Assembly (NCBI GenBank): GCA_015233565.1
Contig: JADFXM010000001.1
Span: 186,001-250,000, forward strand
DNA from: Candidatus Rifleibacteriota bacterium
GTDB lineage: Bacteria; Muiribacteriota; Ozemobacteria; Ozemobacterales; Ozemobacteraceae
Length of the DNA: 64,000 nt
Direction of reading: 5' to 3'
The notes beneath the pieces are model-generated. The model did not search any database and had not been told where the DNA came from. It saw only the letters and a list, made by a program, of their open reading frames with translations. Positions 56,627 to 64,000 of the stretch are shown here, in pieces. The position numbers and the translations under genes are program-made. Each line of letters begins with the position of its first letter. The first letter of the stretch is position 1.

Positions 56627-56674
56627 AGGACTCAACCTCTTTCCTTCTTCTTTTCAAAGCGAATACGTGCGAAT

Positions 56675-57418
56675 CTAAAAAGTAAAAGTATTTAAACTGA
56701 AATTGAAAATAATTCCGGTAAGTGTCCAACAAAGGAGAAGAAATCTGAAAATTTCTCCCTCCGAATATTTTTTTCCTCTAAATAGTGAAGCTGGGATAAT
56801 TGATAAAGCTAGCAAGAGAACCCCCATTGTGATTTCTGAAAATCCGGAACCTAATAATCCTATGCATCCAACTCCAAACCAACCAAGATAATAAATCTCG
56901 ATTTTCCTCCAGCGCAAGAGGAGGGTTGAAAAAAATGCCATAGATAGGGCAAATGAATAATCCTGTACATTTATTGAATGGGAAAAGAAATATTTTAAAG
57001 GAAAGTAGTACAAAATGGGATAAATAAATGGACCAATTGTTCTGGCCTCATCCCGAAAGAACATAATGGAAGCAATAATAGTAAAAATGCACCAACTGGC
57101 CAATCCGATAAAGCCGGGGGAGAATCCTTTATTCAAAAAAGAGAAGAGTAAAGTTAATGCTACAGCGGTTTCTACCAAAGGATATTGGATGGATATCGAG
57201 GATGAACAATAGCGGCATTTTCCTGAAAGCAGAATCCAACCAAATATTGGAATTAAATCCAGAGGCGATAAATGATGATGGCAATTTGGGCATTCTGAAG
57301 GAGGAAAAACAACCGATTTGCCTTTGGCGACTCTTAATATAACGACGTTGCAAAAGCTTCCTAGCAGGCTACCAAAAATAAAGAAAACACATGAAAAAAA
57401 AATTAATTCGGGGTTCAT
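56675..57418 (-). CDS. Prepilin peptidase homologue (A24 family), second catalytic Asp replaced
   Basis: 247 residues with about seven TM helices. The N-terminal methyltransferase-type domain is typical: GSFCNVVILRVAKGKS, zinc motif CPNCHHH...CRYC, IQYPLVETAVAL. The first catalytic Asp is probably in FFRDEARTIG. The second, normally in GxGD, aligns to GVGCIGLLGSG, with Cys at the Asp position. It may be inactive in cleavage, or the alignment may be off. No ribosome site precedes the ATG, and a -10 lies only six bases upstream, suggesting leaderless mRNA. The pilin it should process is 3 kb away. Confidence 0.82.
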   Translation of the reverse strand: MNPELIFFSCVFFIFGSLLGSFCNVVILRVAKGKSVVFPPSECPNCHHHLSPLDLIPIFGWILLSGKCRYCSSSISIQYPLVETAVALTLLFSFLNKGFSPGFIGLASWCIFTIIASIMFFRDEARTIGPFIYPILYYFPLKYFFSHSINVQDYSFALSMAFFSTLLLRWRKIEIYYLGWFGVGCIGLLGSGFSEITMGVLLLALSIIPASLFRGKKYSEGEIFRFLLLCWTLTGIIFNFSLNTFTF

Positions 57419-57798
57419 CGGAGTATTATAGCATTTCTATGGAGTTCATGGGTAAACTATGCTGTGGATTCCTGTGAAGGGAGGAAAATTTCCTTGATTA
57501 AACAAGTCAAGCTTTCTTGCGTTTTTGAGTGAGCGTGAGCACGATATTTTATGGAAGTTTGATCAAAATAAATTAGGGCGAAAAGCACTAAAAACAAAAG
57601 CTAGCGACTAAAGGAAAAGCCTTTCAACAGAAGGTGTGTGGATTTTGCCTACTCCCTTGAGGAATTTGATCAGATTCTTGATTTTTCCCATGAAATAATT
57701 TGGCTCCACTCATTTGAGGAAAAGTGACATTCATGAGCATTAAGATTTTACGCAAGAGATTCAGAGTGTGGGCTATTTTGTCATATGTTTTTTGATGG
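57419..57798. other. Intergenic region with a possible gene fragment
   Basis: 380 bases. A plus-strand frame from 57605 to 57727, open for 40 codons, contains CVDFAYSLEEFDQILDFSHE and IIWLHSFEEK before its stop; it looks protein-like but has no credible start and I do not recognise it. It may be the 3' relic of a lost gene. The only other signal is the -10 at 57425-57433. Confidence 0.3.
57425..57433 (-). promoter_or_regulatory. Extended -10 immediately before the prepilin-peptidase ATG
   Basis: On the minus strand TGCTATAAT, ending six bases before the ATG at 57418. Transcription would begin at or next to the A of the start codon, giving a leaderless transcript; no -35 is seen. Confidence 0.4.
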
Positions 57799-59787
57799 TT
57801 ATTTTTTAGAATTGGAAATATCTTTCAAACCTTCTTCGAAAGTGGGGGAATTATTTTCCCGCGAGGAGTTATATTTTCTTAATTCTGTTCGTGCTTGTGA
57901 AAGGTTTATCGCCAGGATTTTGGAACGAGGAAATTTTGTCAAACCTTCCTCCCAGGTTTTTGCGGCTTCCATTAAGCCTCCATTAATAGCTTGTAAGCGT
58001 CCTAAGTTGTTGAACGAGTTTTCTGAATTTGGACCTGAACCTTGGGAGGCTCGGCGGTAGTATTCTTGAGCTTTCAGTGAATCGTTTTTTTCTGTAGTAG
58101 TTTCGAACCTGCTTTCCCACCAGGCTCCAAGGTTGGCCAACAATTCAATATTTTCAGGTTGGAGTTTTTCCAAATTCTGCCAGTCATTCAAAGCGGCAGT
58201 ATTATTTCCCAGCTCCTGTAGAGCAATTCCACGATGTAAAAGCAATCCCTGTTTCATTCGCATCTGAGATGGCCCGAAGGTTAATGCGTTGTTCAACCCT
58301 TCATTGGCGACTGATATTGTTCTTTTCCACTCTTTGTTTTTCAGCAGAGCTTCACATAAGCCATCGTAGACCCATGCTAACTTGTTGACCTGCAATATTT
58401 GGCTAAATAGCTCCCGATCGTTCTTCCAGTAAGAATGAAAAAAACATGATGACAATGCGATGGCGATTAGCCAGGTAAAAATCAAAGGCCGAAGAAATCT
58501 GTGATTCCAAAGGCATCCAATTGCCATAGATAAAAAACAACCTGCGTGAAGTAGATATCTTACGCCAAAATAATTGTTCCCTAATTTAAAAAAATTCATC
58601 ATTGGAACAAGACTGAAAGTTGCCAACACAAATAGCCAAAATTCTCTCTTTTCGGCGCGTAATCCAAGCAAAATCGTAATACTCACTAAACCGAGGAAGC
58701 CAATTGCTGCAACGCTCCAAAATGATTCCATGGCGTAAAAGAGAATTCCATAATCGAAATATCCCCAGTGGAAAGGGTAGAAAAAATACGCAAGATGCTG
58801 AAGTAGATTCCCTGGTGCAAGGAGGGTTAATGAGGAAGAGGAAAATTGCAGCTCTTCAAGAGCCTGTCCTTGCGTAAGCGATTGATTGCGTGTCCAAAGA
58901 AGGAATGCGATGCTTAAGATTAAATGAAAAGTGCAGATTTTCCACATAGACCGATTTGCGGGATTAGGTAAAATTCGAGCGGTGCAGAATGTGGGTATTG
59001 TTGCAGGTGTTGAGTCAGGCTGTCCCTGCGACAGTTCGGATTGGCCTTGGAAATTGCCGAGGTCATGATGCTCTCGAATCTGCATCGTTTGCCGTTTGGC
59101 TTCGTTGAGGGAGCTTGTGGTACTCTTGGAAGTATTTTCAAATGGCGGTTGGCAGTGATTGCAGGGATTTTTCCTTTGGTTATCTGATGATGGATTTGAG
59201 ACACGTGCCTCAACTGAAAAAACTGAAAAGATGTTGGAAAAAATCCACGCTAAAACTGGTAAGGAAACAGCTTCTTCTTTCATTCCAATTGCGGCTGCAA
59301 AAAAGGCCGTGGAATAAATCCAAATCCTTTTTTTGGAGATAGCGAAAGGTTTGGTCAAAACCAAGTAATAGGCTAAACCGAAAATTGTGGCCCAAAGACC
59401 ATTTACAGCGGAAATCCAGCACGAGCCTTCAACATGTAGAGGATGCAATGAATAAGTTACAGATGCCACAAATGCTTCATTTTCTTTTAAAAAACGGCAT
59501 GTAAGTTGATACAGCAAAATTGAGGCAATTAAAATACCCAGGAGGCCGAGTAAGTTCCAAAAAATTACTTGTCTTCCAAATAATTCGTAAAAAAACGAAA
59601 AATATATTTTCTTTCCGGGGCGGATAAAACCCAGAAGGTCGCTTTGCAACAATCCAGTGAAACCAGTTCGGTCGAGTTGATTTAAGAACCGGAAGTCATC
59701 CCAGACGAAATCCCGGGTGAGAGAGGGCGCGTGGGCAAAGACAACAGTTCCCGCCAACGCTAAAAATCGCCAAACCTGTTTTGACAA
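57799..59787 (-). CDS. Polytopic membrane protein with C-terminal TPRs (TMTC/GT-C-like)
   Basis: 662 residues. Start TTG 59787 has GAGGA six bases upstream. N-terminal GT-C-like pattern: FVWDDFRFL, then SLHPLHVEGSCW, as in TMTC and related dolichol-phosphate-mannose-dependent transferases. About nine TM helices to residue 465; a hydrophilic insert of about 80 residues (205-285) interrupts them. The C-terminus (480-640) carries TPR units (NNLGRLQAINGGLMEAAKTW). A membrane glycosyltransferase using a lipid-linked sugar is plausible; activity is not shown. Confidence 0.7.
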   Translation of the reverse strand: MSKQVWRFLALAGTVVFAHAPSLTRDFVWDDFRFLNQLDRTGFTGLLQSDLLGFIRPGKKIYFSFFYELFGRQVIFWNLLGLLGILIASILLYQLTCRFLKENEAFVASVTYSLHPLHVEGSCWISAVNGLWATIFGLAYYLVLTKPFAISKKRIWIYSTAFFAAAIGMKEEAVSLPVLAWIFSNIFSVFSVEARVSNPSSDNQRKNPCNHCQPPFENTSKSTTSSLNEAKRQTMQIREHHDLGNFQGQSELSQGQPDSTPATIPTFCTARILPNPANRSMWKICTFHLILSIAFLLWTRNQSLTQGQALEELQFSSSSLTLLAPGNLLQHLAYFFYPFHWGYFDYGILFYAMESFWSVAAIGFLGLVSITILLGLRAEKREFWLFVLATFSLVPMMNFFKLGNNYFGVRYLLHAGCFLSMAIGCLWNHRFLRPLIFTWLIAIALSSCFFHSYWKNDRELFSQILQVNKLAWVYDGLCEALLKNKEWKRTISVANEGLNNALTFGPSQMRMKQGLLLHRGIALQELGNNTAALNDWQNLEKLQPENIELLANLGAWWESRFETTTEKNDSLKAQEYYRRASQGSGPNSENSFNNLGRLQAINGGLMEAAKTWEEGLTKFPRSKILAINLSQARTELRKYNSSRENNSPTFEEGLKDISNSKK

Positions 59788-59872
59788 ACTAAATCCTCAT
59801 GCACTTTCTGAAAAATTTTGGGGTAATATTTGATGGAGAAAGAGATTTACCCCAGCATTTTCTGGAATGCGT

Positions 59873-59881
59873 ATTATACCA
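59873..59881 (-). promoter_or_regulatory. Extended -10 promoter for the TPR membrane-protein gene
   Basis: On the minus strand TGGTATAAT, the same nonamer found at 46363-46371. The -35 region is poor. The leader would be about 80 bases and ends in the GAGGA ribosome site of the TTG start. Confidence 0.5.
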
Positions 59882-60236
59882 CTTGGTAAAAAAAGACAGT
59901 GTGGCAAAATTACTGAATAAATCACCTTGAAATCAGCATGAACAGAGAAATACAAAAGTAGGAGGAATATGCTTTTTGTTCTATCAAGGTTTTTTGCATT
60001 TAGCTTTAAATTTGAGCTAAAATTACCAACCAGCTTGTAGTGACTAAAAAAATGGAATTTCAAATTTTCTGTGATGTGTTTGATTTGATCATAGTTTTTA
60101 CTTTTTTTAATTTGGTCCAGAAAAATTGGGTGTAAAATTAGTCGGTTGAAATAGACTTGTAAAGAGTAATTTTCGGTAAAAATTGGGAAGGAGGTTGGGC
60201 GGATTGTAGCGGAAAGTACTTCCCTAAAATGATAAT

Positions 60237-60254
60237 GGGGCGGAAACCCGCCCC
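60237..60254 (-). terminator. Intrinsic terminator-like hairpin after the pilin gene
   Basis: GGGGCGG-4-CCGCCCC, seven G-C pairs, 17 bases after the pilin stop. The minus strand continues ATTATCATTTT, a T-rich but imperfect tail. Confidence 0.55.
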
Positions 60255-60271
60255 GAAAATAAGTTCAAATG

Positions 60272-60628
60272 TTAATCAGATTCAACTGTTCCATGCATTG
60301 TGCAGGCGATACGTCCATTGGGTTTGGTGATGTCACCGACGATTGAGTAAGAACAGGTAACTTCAGGTTTGCTGATTTTGCCTTTTAAATAACCATTTAA
60401 AGTAGTTGGAGTCTGGGTAACGTCTTCCATGGTGCTGGTGATCATTGCGGAGTTGTCCATGTTGTACATTTCAATGGCTCCGAGGATGACGCGCATGTTT
60501 GCATAGCATGCCTTTTCACGGGCTTGTTCACGGGCCTTTCGGAAGTTCGGGATAGCGATAGCGGCCAGAATACCAATAATAGCAATAACGATCATAAGTT
60601 CAATCAATGTGAAGCCTCGTCTTTTCAT
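60272..60628 (-). CDS. pilA: Type IV pilin
   Basis: 118 residues. Prepilin leader MKRRG cut before Phe, then the hydrophobic helix FTLIELMIVIAIIGILAAIA with Glu5, followed by IPNFRKAREQAREKACY. The C-terminal part is short with Cys residues (Cys41, 92 and 109) that may form the D-region disulfide. AGGAGGTG precedes the ATG, and a near-consensus promoter drives it separately, so high expression is expected; probably a major pilin or pseudopilin. Twitching or uptake roles depend on the adjacent pilT and pilB. Confidence 0.93.
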   Translation of the reverse strand: MKRRGFTLIELMIVIAIIGILAAIAIPNFRKAREQAREKACYANMRVILGAIEMYNMDNSAMITSTMEDVTQTPTTLNGYLKGKISKPEVTCSYSIVGDITKPNGRIACTMHGTVESD

Positions 60629-60685
60629 AAATTTTCACCTCCTTCCTTTTTAAATTTTTTCCCACTTTTTTTCACTTCCATCTTT

Positions 60686-60714
60686 AGAATATTCAATTTT
60701 TGGCAAGATGTCAA
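60686..60714 (-). promoter_or_regulatory. Strong sigma70-like promoter of the pilin gene
   Basis: On the minus strand TTGACA (60709-60714, perfect), 17-base spacer, TATTCT (60686-60691). It lies in the gap after pilT and gives a leader of about 50 bases. Confidence 0.7.
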
Positions 60715-60732
60715 TGATCAGTTGGTACTTTT

Positions 60733-61794
60733 TTAATTTCCTTTTAGCATCCGTTCTAATTCTTTGGGGTGGATTGTGTGAATAATAGCTTCTTCCAAGG
60801 TGATGTCTCCCTTGAGATAGAGATCTCTTAGAGATTGTTCAAAAGTCAACATTCCATCATTCTGACCGGTCTGCATAATAGTATATAGTCCGGAAATTTT
60901 CTGCTCTCTAATGCAGTTCGAAACGGCTGGATTTCCAATCAGAATTTCATTTGCTACAACTCTTCCTCTCCCGGAGGCAACTGGCAAAAGTTGTTGGGCA
61001 ACTACTGCTCTAAGGGAGAAAGAAAGTTGCGAACGGATTTGAGGTTGTTGATGAGGAGGGAAAATATCTATAATACGGTTAATTGTCTGTGCGGCATCGG
61101 TAGTGTGAAGAGTTCCAAAGACAAGATGCCCGGTTTCTGAGAGTGTTAATGCGGTTCCAACTGTTTCAAGGTCACGCATTTCTCCGACGAGAATTACGTC
61201 CGGGTCTTCCCGGAGGATATGTTTCAGGGCTTCTGGAAATGAGTGAGTATCGATGTGAAGTTCCCTTTGATTTACAACGGATCGTTTATGATAATGAAGA
61301 TACTCTATTGGGTCTTCTACTGTAATAATATGGCATCTTTGTTCTTCATTGATAATGTTGATCAAGGAAGCCAAAGTGGTTGATTTTCCCGAGCCGGTAG
61401 GGCCGGTAACCAGGACCAGACCTTTGTTCCAGCGGGTGAATTCACGAAGTTTTGCTGGAAGTTTCAGTTCTTCAAGACTAGGGATTTTGGTTGGAATGAC
61501 ACGAAAAGCAGCACCGATGCAACCCCTCTGCTTGTAAACATTTACGCGAAATCGTCCAAAACCATGTACCGAATAAGATAAATCCAATTCAAGATTTTCT
61601 TCGAATTCTTTTTGTTGCTCGGCTGTGAGCATGTTGTAAATCAATGATCTCGTGTCCATGGGAGTCAAAACATCCAGGTCAGTTTGCACAAGCTCTCCGT
61701 CAACCCTAATTACCGGTGGAGTTCCAACGGTAATATGAAGATCTGATGCGCCATTTTCAATAACCAGATTTAGAAGATCATTCAGTACAAACAT
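60733..61794 (-). CDS. pilT: PilT twitching-motility retraction ATPase
   Basis: 353 residues. PAS-like N-domain (ENGASDLHITVGTPPVIRVD), Walker A GPTGSGKSTTLAS, Asp box ITVEDPIEYLH, Walker B DPDVILVGEMRDLET, and His box GHLVFGTLHTTDA; the C-terminal AIRNLIRE-type motif is replaced by a related LRDLYLKGDITLEEAI. Hexameric cytoplasmic motor for pilus disassembly. AGGAG precedes the ATG. It lies 27 bases after pilB in the same operon. Confidence 0.96.
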   Translation of the reverse strand: MFVLNDLLNLVIENGASDLHITVGTPPVIRVDGELVQTDLDVLTPMDTRSLIYNMLTAEQQKEFEENLELDLSYSVHGFGRFRVNVYKQRGCIGAAFRVIPTKIPSLEELKLPAKLREFTRWNKGLVLVTGPTGSGKSTTLASLINIINEEQRCHIITVEDPIEYLHYHKRSVVNQRELHIDTHSFPEALKHILREDPDVILVGEMRDLETVGTALTLSETGHLVFGTLHTTDAAQTINRIIDIFPPHQQPQIRSQLSFSLRAVVAQQLLPVASGRGRVVANEILIGNPAVSNCIREQKISGLYTIMQTGQNDGMLTFEQSLRDLYLKGDITLEEAIIHTIHPKELERMLKGN

Positions 61795-61821
61795 TTCCTA
61801 ATCTCCTTGATTTGGGGAAAA

Positions 61822-63567
61822 TTAATGCTCACCCATTGTAACACGAACGACTTCTTCTACGGTAGTCATACCGATAAGAGATTTTCTAAGAGCTGACTCA
61901 CGCAAAGACAACATTCCATCATCAATGGCTTGTTTTCTTATATCATCAGTCGAACCGCCGTTAAGAATTATATCTCTGGCTCGTTCAGTCATAATCATGA
62001 CTTCATAAACCCCAACGCGGCCTTTCATCCCAGTATTGTTACAGTTTTCGCATCCTTTTCCTTTATAGAAAAACATGTTTTTTTCATTAATATGAGGAAG
62101 TTCAAGTCTTCTAAGGACTTCAGGGGTTATACCAAACTGGGCGATTTGTTCAGCTCTGGGCTTAATTTCGAATTTACATTCTTTACAAATTTTTCGAACA
62201 AGACGTTGAGCTTGTATCAAAAGAACTGAAGTGGTTACCATGAAAGGCTCAATTCCCATGTTGATTATTCTTCCGATGGTGGATGGAGCATCATTGGTAT
62301 GAAGAGTGGAAAGAACAAGATGCCCTGTCATTGAGGCTTTAATGGCTATTTCAGCCGTTTCAAAATCTCGAATCTCTCCGACCATGATTATATTAGGATC
62401 TTGCCTCAAGAAAGCTCTTAGTGCGGCAGCAAAATTAAGGCCGATTTCCGGTTTACATTGAACTTGGTTAATTCCGTGAAGCATGTATTCGACAGGGTCT
62501 TCAGCTGTCATACAATTTCGTTCGATCGTATTCAAAGAGGTCAGAGCGGAATAGAGTGTGGTGGTTTTTCCGGAACCTGTGGGACCCGTGACTAATGCAA
62601 TACCATAAGGAGAAGCAATTCCTGATTTGAACCTTCTAAGTGTTTCAGGTTCAAATCCAAGATCTTCGAGGTTAACTTTCAAAGAAGTCTGGTCAAGAAT
62701 TCGAAGAACGATTTTTTCTCCCCAGATTACGGGAAGAATCGAAACACGAAAGTCAACAGTTCTGTTATTAACTTTGATTTTTATTCTTCCGTCTTGGGGT
62801 AGACGTTTTTCAGCAATATTGAGTGAGGCCATGATTTTCAATCGTGAAGTAATTGCGGCCGTGGCTTTTTTCGGGGGTGACATTGCATTATAAAGAACCC
62901 CATCCTGTCGATATCGGATTCGAAGTTCTTTTTCAAATGGTTCGATATGTATATCGGAAACCCCATTTTGTACGGCTTGAGAAAGAACCAGATTGCATAG
63001 ACGGATGATAGGAGCATCGTTTTCGCCGAGATCTCCCAATTGATCAAGGTCGTCGGCACCCTCCTGGACAGCTGCGATATCATCGAGTTCATCCATGAGT
63101 TTGCCTTGTTGGGCAACAGCGCCGTAGGCATCTTGAAGGGCTTTGTTGATGTCGCTTTGGGTTGCAACCACCGGTTTGACCATAAGTCCGGACATGAGCT
63201 GTATATCGTCGATTGCAATGATATTTAGCGGGTCGACCATTGCAACCGTAAGCTTATTTCCAACTTTGTTGATTGGAATAAGCATATGGCGTTTAGCTAT
63301 GTGCTCGGGAACCAGTTTCGCAATAACAGGATCAATCAGGTAATTTGAAAGATCAATGAAAGGAATCTTAAGTTGCTTAGAAAGAATCTGAACAATATCA
63401 TGTTCAGTAACAAGATGCATTTCAACGAGAACTGCTCCAAGGCGCTTACCACCTTTTTTCTGGAGAGCCAGAGCTTGTTGAAGTTGTTCCTCGTTAATTA
63501 ATCCTTCGGCGATGAGCGCGTCCCCAAGACGCATTTTTCTTGCCGCCTGTTGAATTTCTGGTGGCAT
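61822..63567 (-). CDS. pilB: PilB/GspE type IV pilus assembly ATPase
   Basis: 581 residues. N-terminal MshEN/GspE-N domain (RLGDALIAEGLINEEQLQQAL), a family that in some members binds c-di-GMP, then the motor with GPTGSGKTTTLYSAL, MTAEDPVEYMLH, DPNIIMVGEIRDFETAEIA, HLVLSTLHTNDA, and the zinc tetra-Cys KICKEC...CENCNNTG. Powers pilus polymerisation opposite to PilT. GGAGG lies 13 bases before the ATG, a long spacing. Confidence 0.95.
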   Translation of the reverse strand: MPPEIQQAARKMRLGDALIAEGLINEEQLQQALALQKKGGKRLGAVLVEMHLVTEHDIVQILSKQLKIPFIDLSNYLIDPVIAKLVPEHIAKRHMLIPINKVGNKLTVAMVDPLNIIAIDDIQLMSGLMVKPVVATQSDINKALQDAYGAVAQQGKLMDELDDIAAVQEGADDLDQLGDLGENDAPIIRLCNLVLSQAVQNGVSDIHIEPFEKELRIRYRQDGVLYNAMSPPKKATAAITSRLKIMASLNIAEKRLPQDGRIKIKVNNRTVDFRVSILPVIWGEKIVLRILDQTSLKVNLEDLGFEPETLRRFKSGIASPYGIALVTGPTGSGKTTTLYSALTSLNTIERNCMTAEDPVEYMLHGINQVQCKPEIGLNFAAALRAFLRQDPNIIMVGEIRDFETAEIAIKASMTGHLVLSTLHTNDAPSTIGRIINMGIEPFMVTTSVLLIQAQRLVRKICKECKFEIKPRAEQIAQFGITPEVLRRLELPHINEKNMFFYKGKGCENCNNTGMKGRVGVYEVMIMTERARDIILNGGSTDDIRKQAIDDGMLSLRESALRKSLIGMTTVEEVVRVTMGEH

Positions 63568-63639
63568 TGGCTTTTATCAACCTCCTGCATCCGAAGAAAA
63601 GCAATTTCTAAAACTAAATAATAGCTTTCAAGCTTTCTC

Positions 63640-64000
63640 TCATTTCCCTTTCGGGGGGAGCGAACCAGTAATAAATGAAAAAGCCTGAAATCCCTGTCTT
63701 AGTAATAATTCAGTATCATTAATCACTGTTGCTCTGCGGGATAGTGCTGTAGAAATCAATTTAGAACAACGTGAATAATTTAAATCAAAAAAAACTTGTC
63801 CTTTTTCAAGGAAATTCAAAAGAAGTTCATCTTCAGGTAGCCACCCCAGGTGGGTGGAATTTATTACCATATCAGCATTGGGCAAAAGATCAATCAAGAA
63901 CTTGCCTGACAACAGACATTTCCGGATTTCTGTACTTTTTGTGTCAAAAACAGTGCTCATTTTTTCCATACTTCTGTTCGCCCAGTATACCACAGGTACT
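63640..64000 (-). CDS. aroE: Shikimate dehydrogenase, C-terminal part (5' end outside window)
   Basis: About 120 residues are visible; the frame is open to the window end. NADP-domain ANRSMEKM (normally ANRTxxKA), VINSTHLGW (VINATSLGM in relatives), FFDLNYSRCSKLISTALSRR, and the C-terminal LLRQGFQAFSFITG match AroE. The enzyme reduces 3-dehydroshikimate with NADPH. The N-terminal catalytic Lys/Asp are not in view, and the sequence is somewhat divergent from the classical consensus. It lies 72 bases upstream of pilB on the same strand. Confidence 0.82.
   Translation of the reverse strand, partial: VPVVYWANRSMEKMSTVFDTKSTEIRKCLLSGKFLIDLLPNADMVINSTHLGWLPEDELLLNFLEKGQVFFDLNYSRCSKLISTALSRRATVINDTELLLRQGFQAFSFITGSLPPKGK

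Larger units (their letters stand above)
59788..60271. other. Gene-free AT-rich region between the pilin and TPR membrane genes
   Basis: 484 bases. It holds an extended -10 for the leftward TPR membrane gene (59873-59881), a weak stem TAGCT...AGCTA near 60000-60018, and the pilin terminator at the right edge. No reading frame is convincing. Confidence 0.5.

Noticed and set aside
1..64000. CRISPR arrays, rRNA or tRNA genes, prophage
   Set aside because: No regularly spaced repeats, rRNA or cloverleaf sequences, integrase or phage structural genes were seen.

Overview
The window is AT-rich bacterial chromosome from a diderm organism. Outer-membrane signs are a TolC/RND efflux set, beta-barrel-like proteins with aromatic C-termini, two lipoproteins and type IV pili. 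It also carries a chemotaxis operon, PPM/SpoIIE phosphatases, class II fumarase and an ABC1/UbiB kinase. No rRNA, tRNA or CRISPR was seen, so the phylum cannot be fixed; a sensory-rich deltaproteobacterial-grade or candidate-phylum lineage (for example Riflebacteria-like) is only a guess.

Layout. 1-7.2 kb (+): chemosensory operon cheA(REC)-cheW-mcp-cheB-cheR, then a lone PAS protein (-). 8.4-17.0 kb (+): malic enzyme, fumarase, a cytidylate-kinase-like protein, a membrane-anchored beta-propeller-like protein, an ABC1/UbiB kinase and HtpG. Thioredoxin (-) and DAHP synthase (+) follow. 19.2-30.3 kb (-): a dense signalling island reading cyclase-like protein, membrane GAF-PPM phosphatase with a four-Cys insert, secreted zinc protease, soluble GAF-PPM phosphatase, a Cache-pentameric-channel fusion, and two Cache membrane sensors. 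30.8-42.7 kb (-): TetR, TolC, membrane-fusion protein and RND pump, then a giant TPR protein coupled to an outer-membrane barrel. 43.2-50.8 kb: hybrid histidine kinase with a CheB/CheR-like remnant upstream, a UPF0104 membrane protein (+), an HD phosphohydrolase, and a 5'-nucleotidase-like protein fused to a possible barrel. 50.9-59.8 kb (-): polysaccharide-type genes (GT4, truncated bi-domain oxidoreductase, TPR membrane glycosyltransferase-like protein), two lipoproteins and a prepilin peptidase homologue. 60.3-64 kb (-): major pilin, PilT, PilB and the 3' part of aroE.

Most interesting. The gene at 21933-23966 joins an extracytoplasmic Cache sensor to what reads as a complete Pro-loop (pentameric ligand-gated) ion channel. 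It sits in a four-gene operon with a PP2C-type phosphatase and two further Cache sensors that lack output domains. This looks like a small-molecule-gated channel system wired to a phosphatase. Separately, a 120-bp element with 14-16-bp terminal inverted repeats occurs at 8112-8231 and 54654-54773; the two copies align without gaps (83 of 120 identical, counted by hand). Several enzymes have lost key residues: HPt histidine, prepilin-peptidase aspartate, nucleotidase metal ligands and a cyclase arginine.
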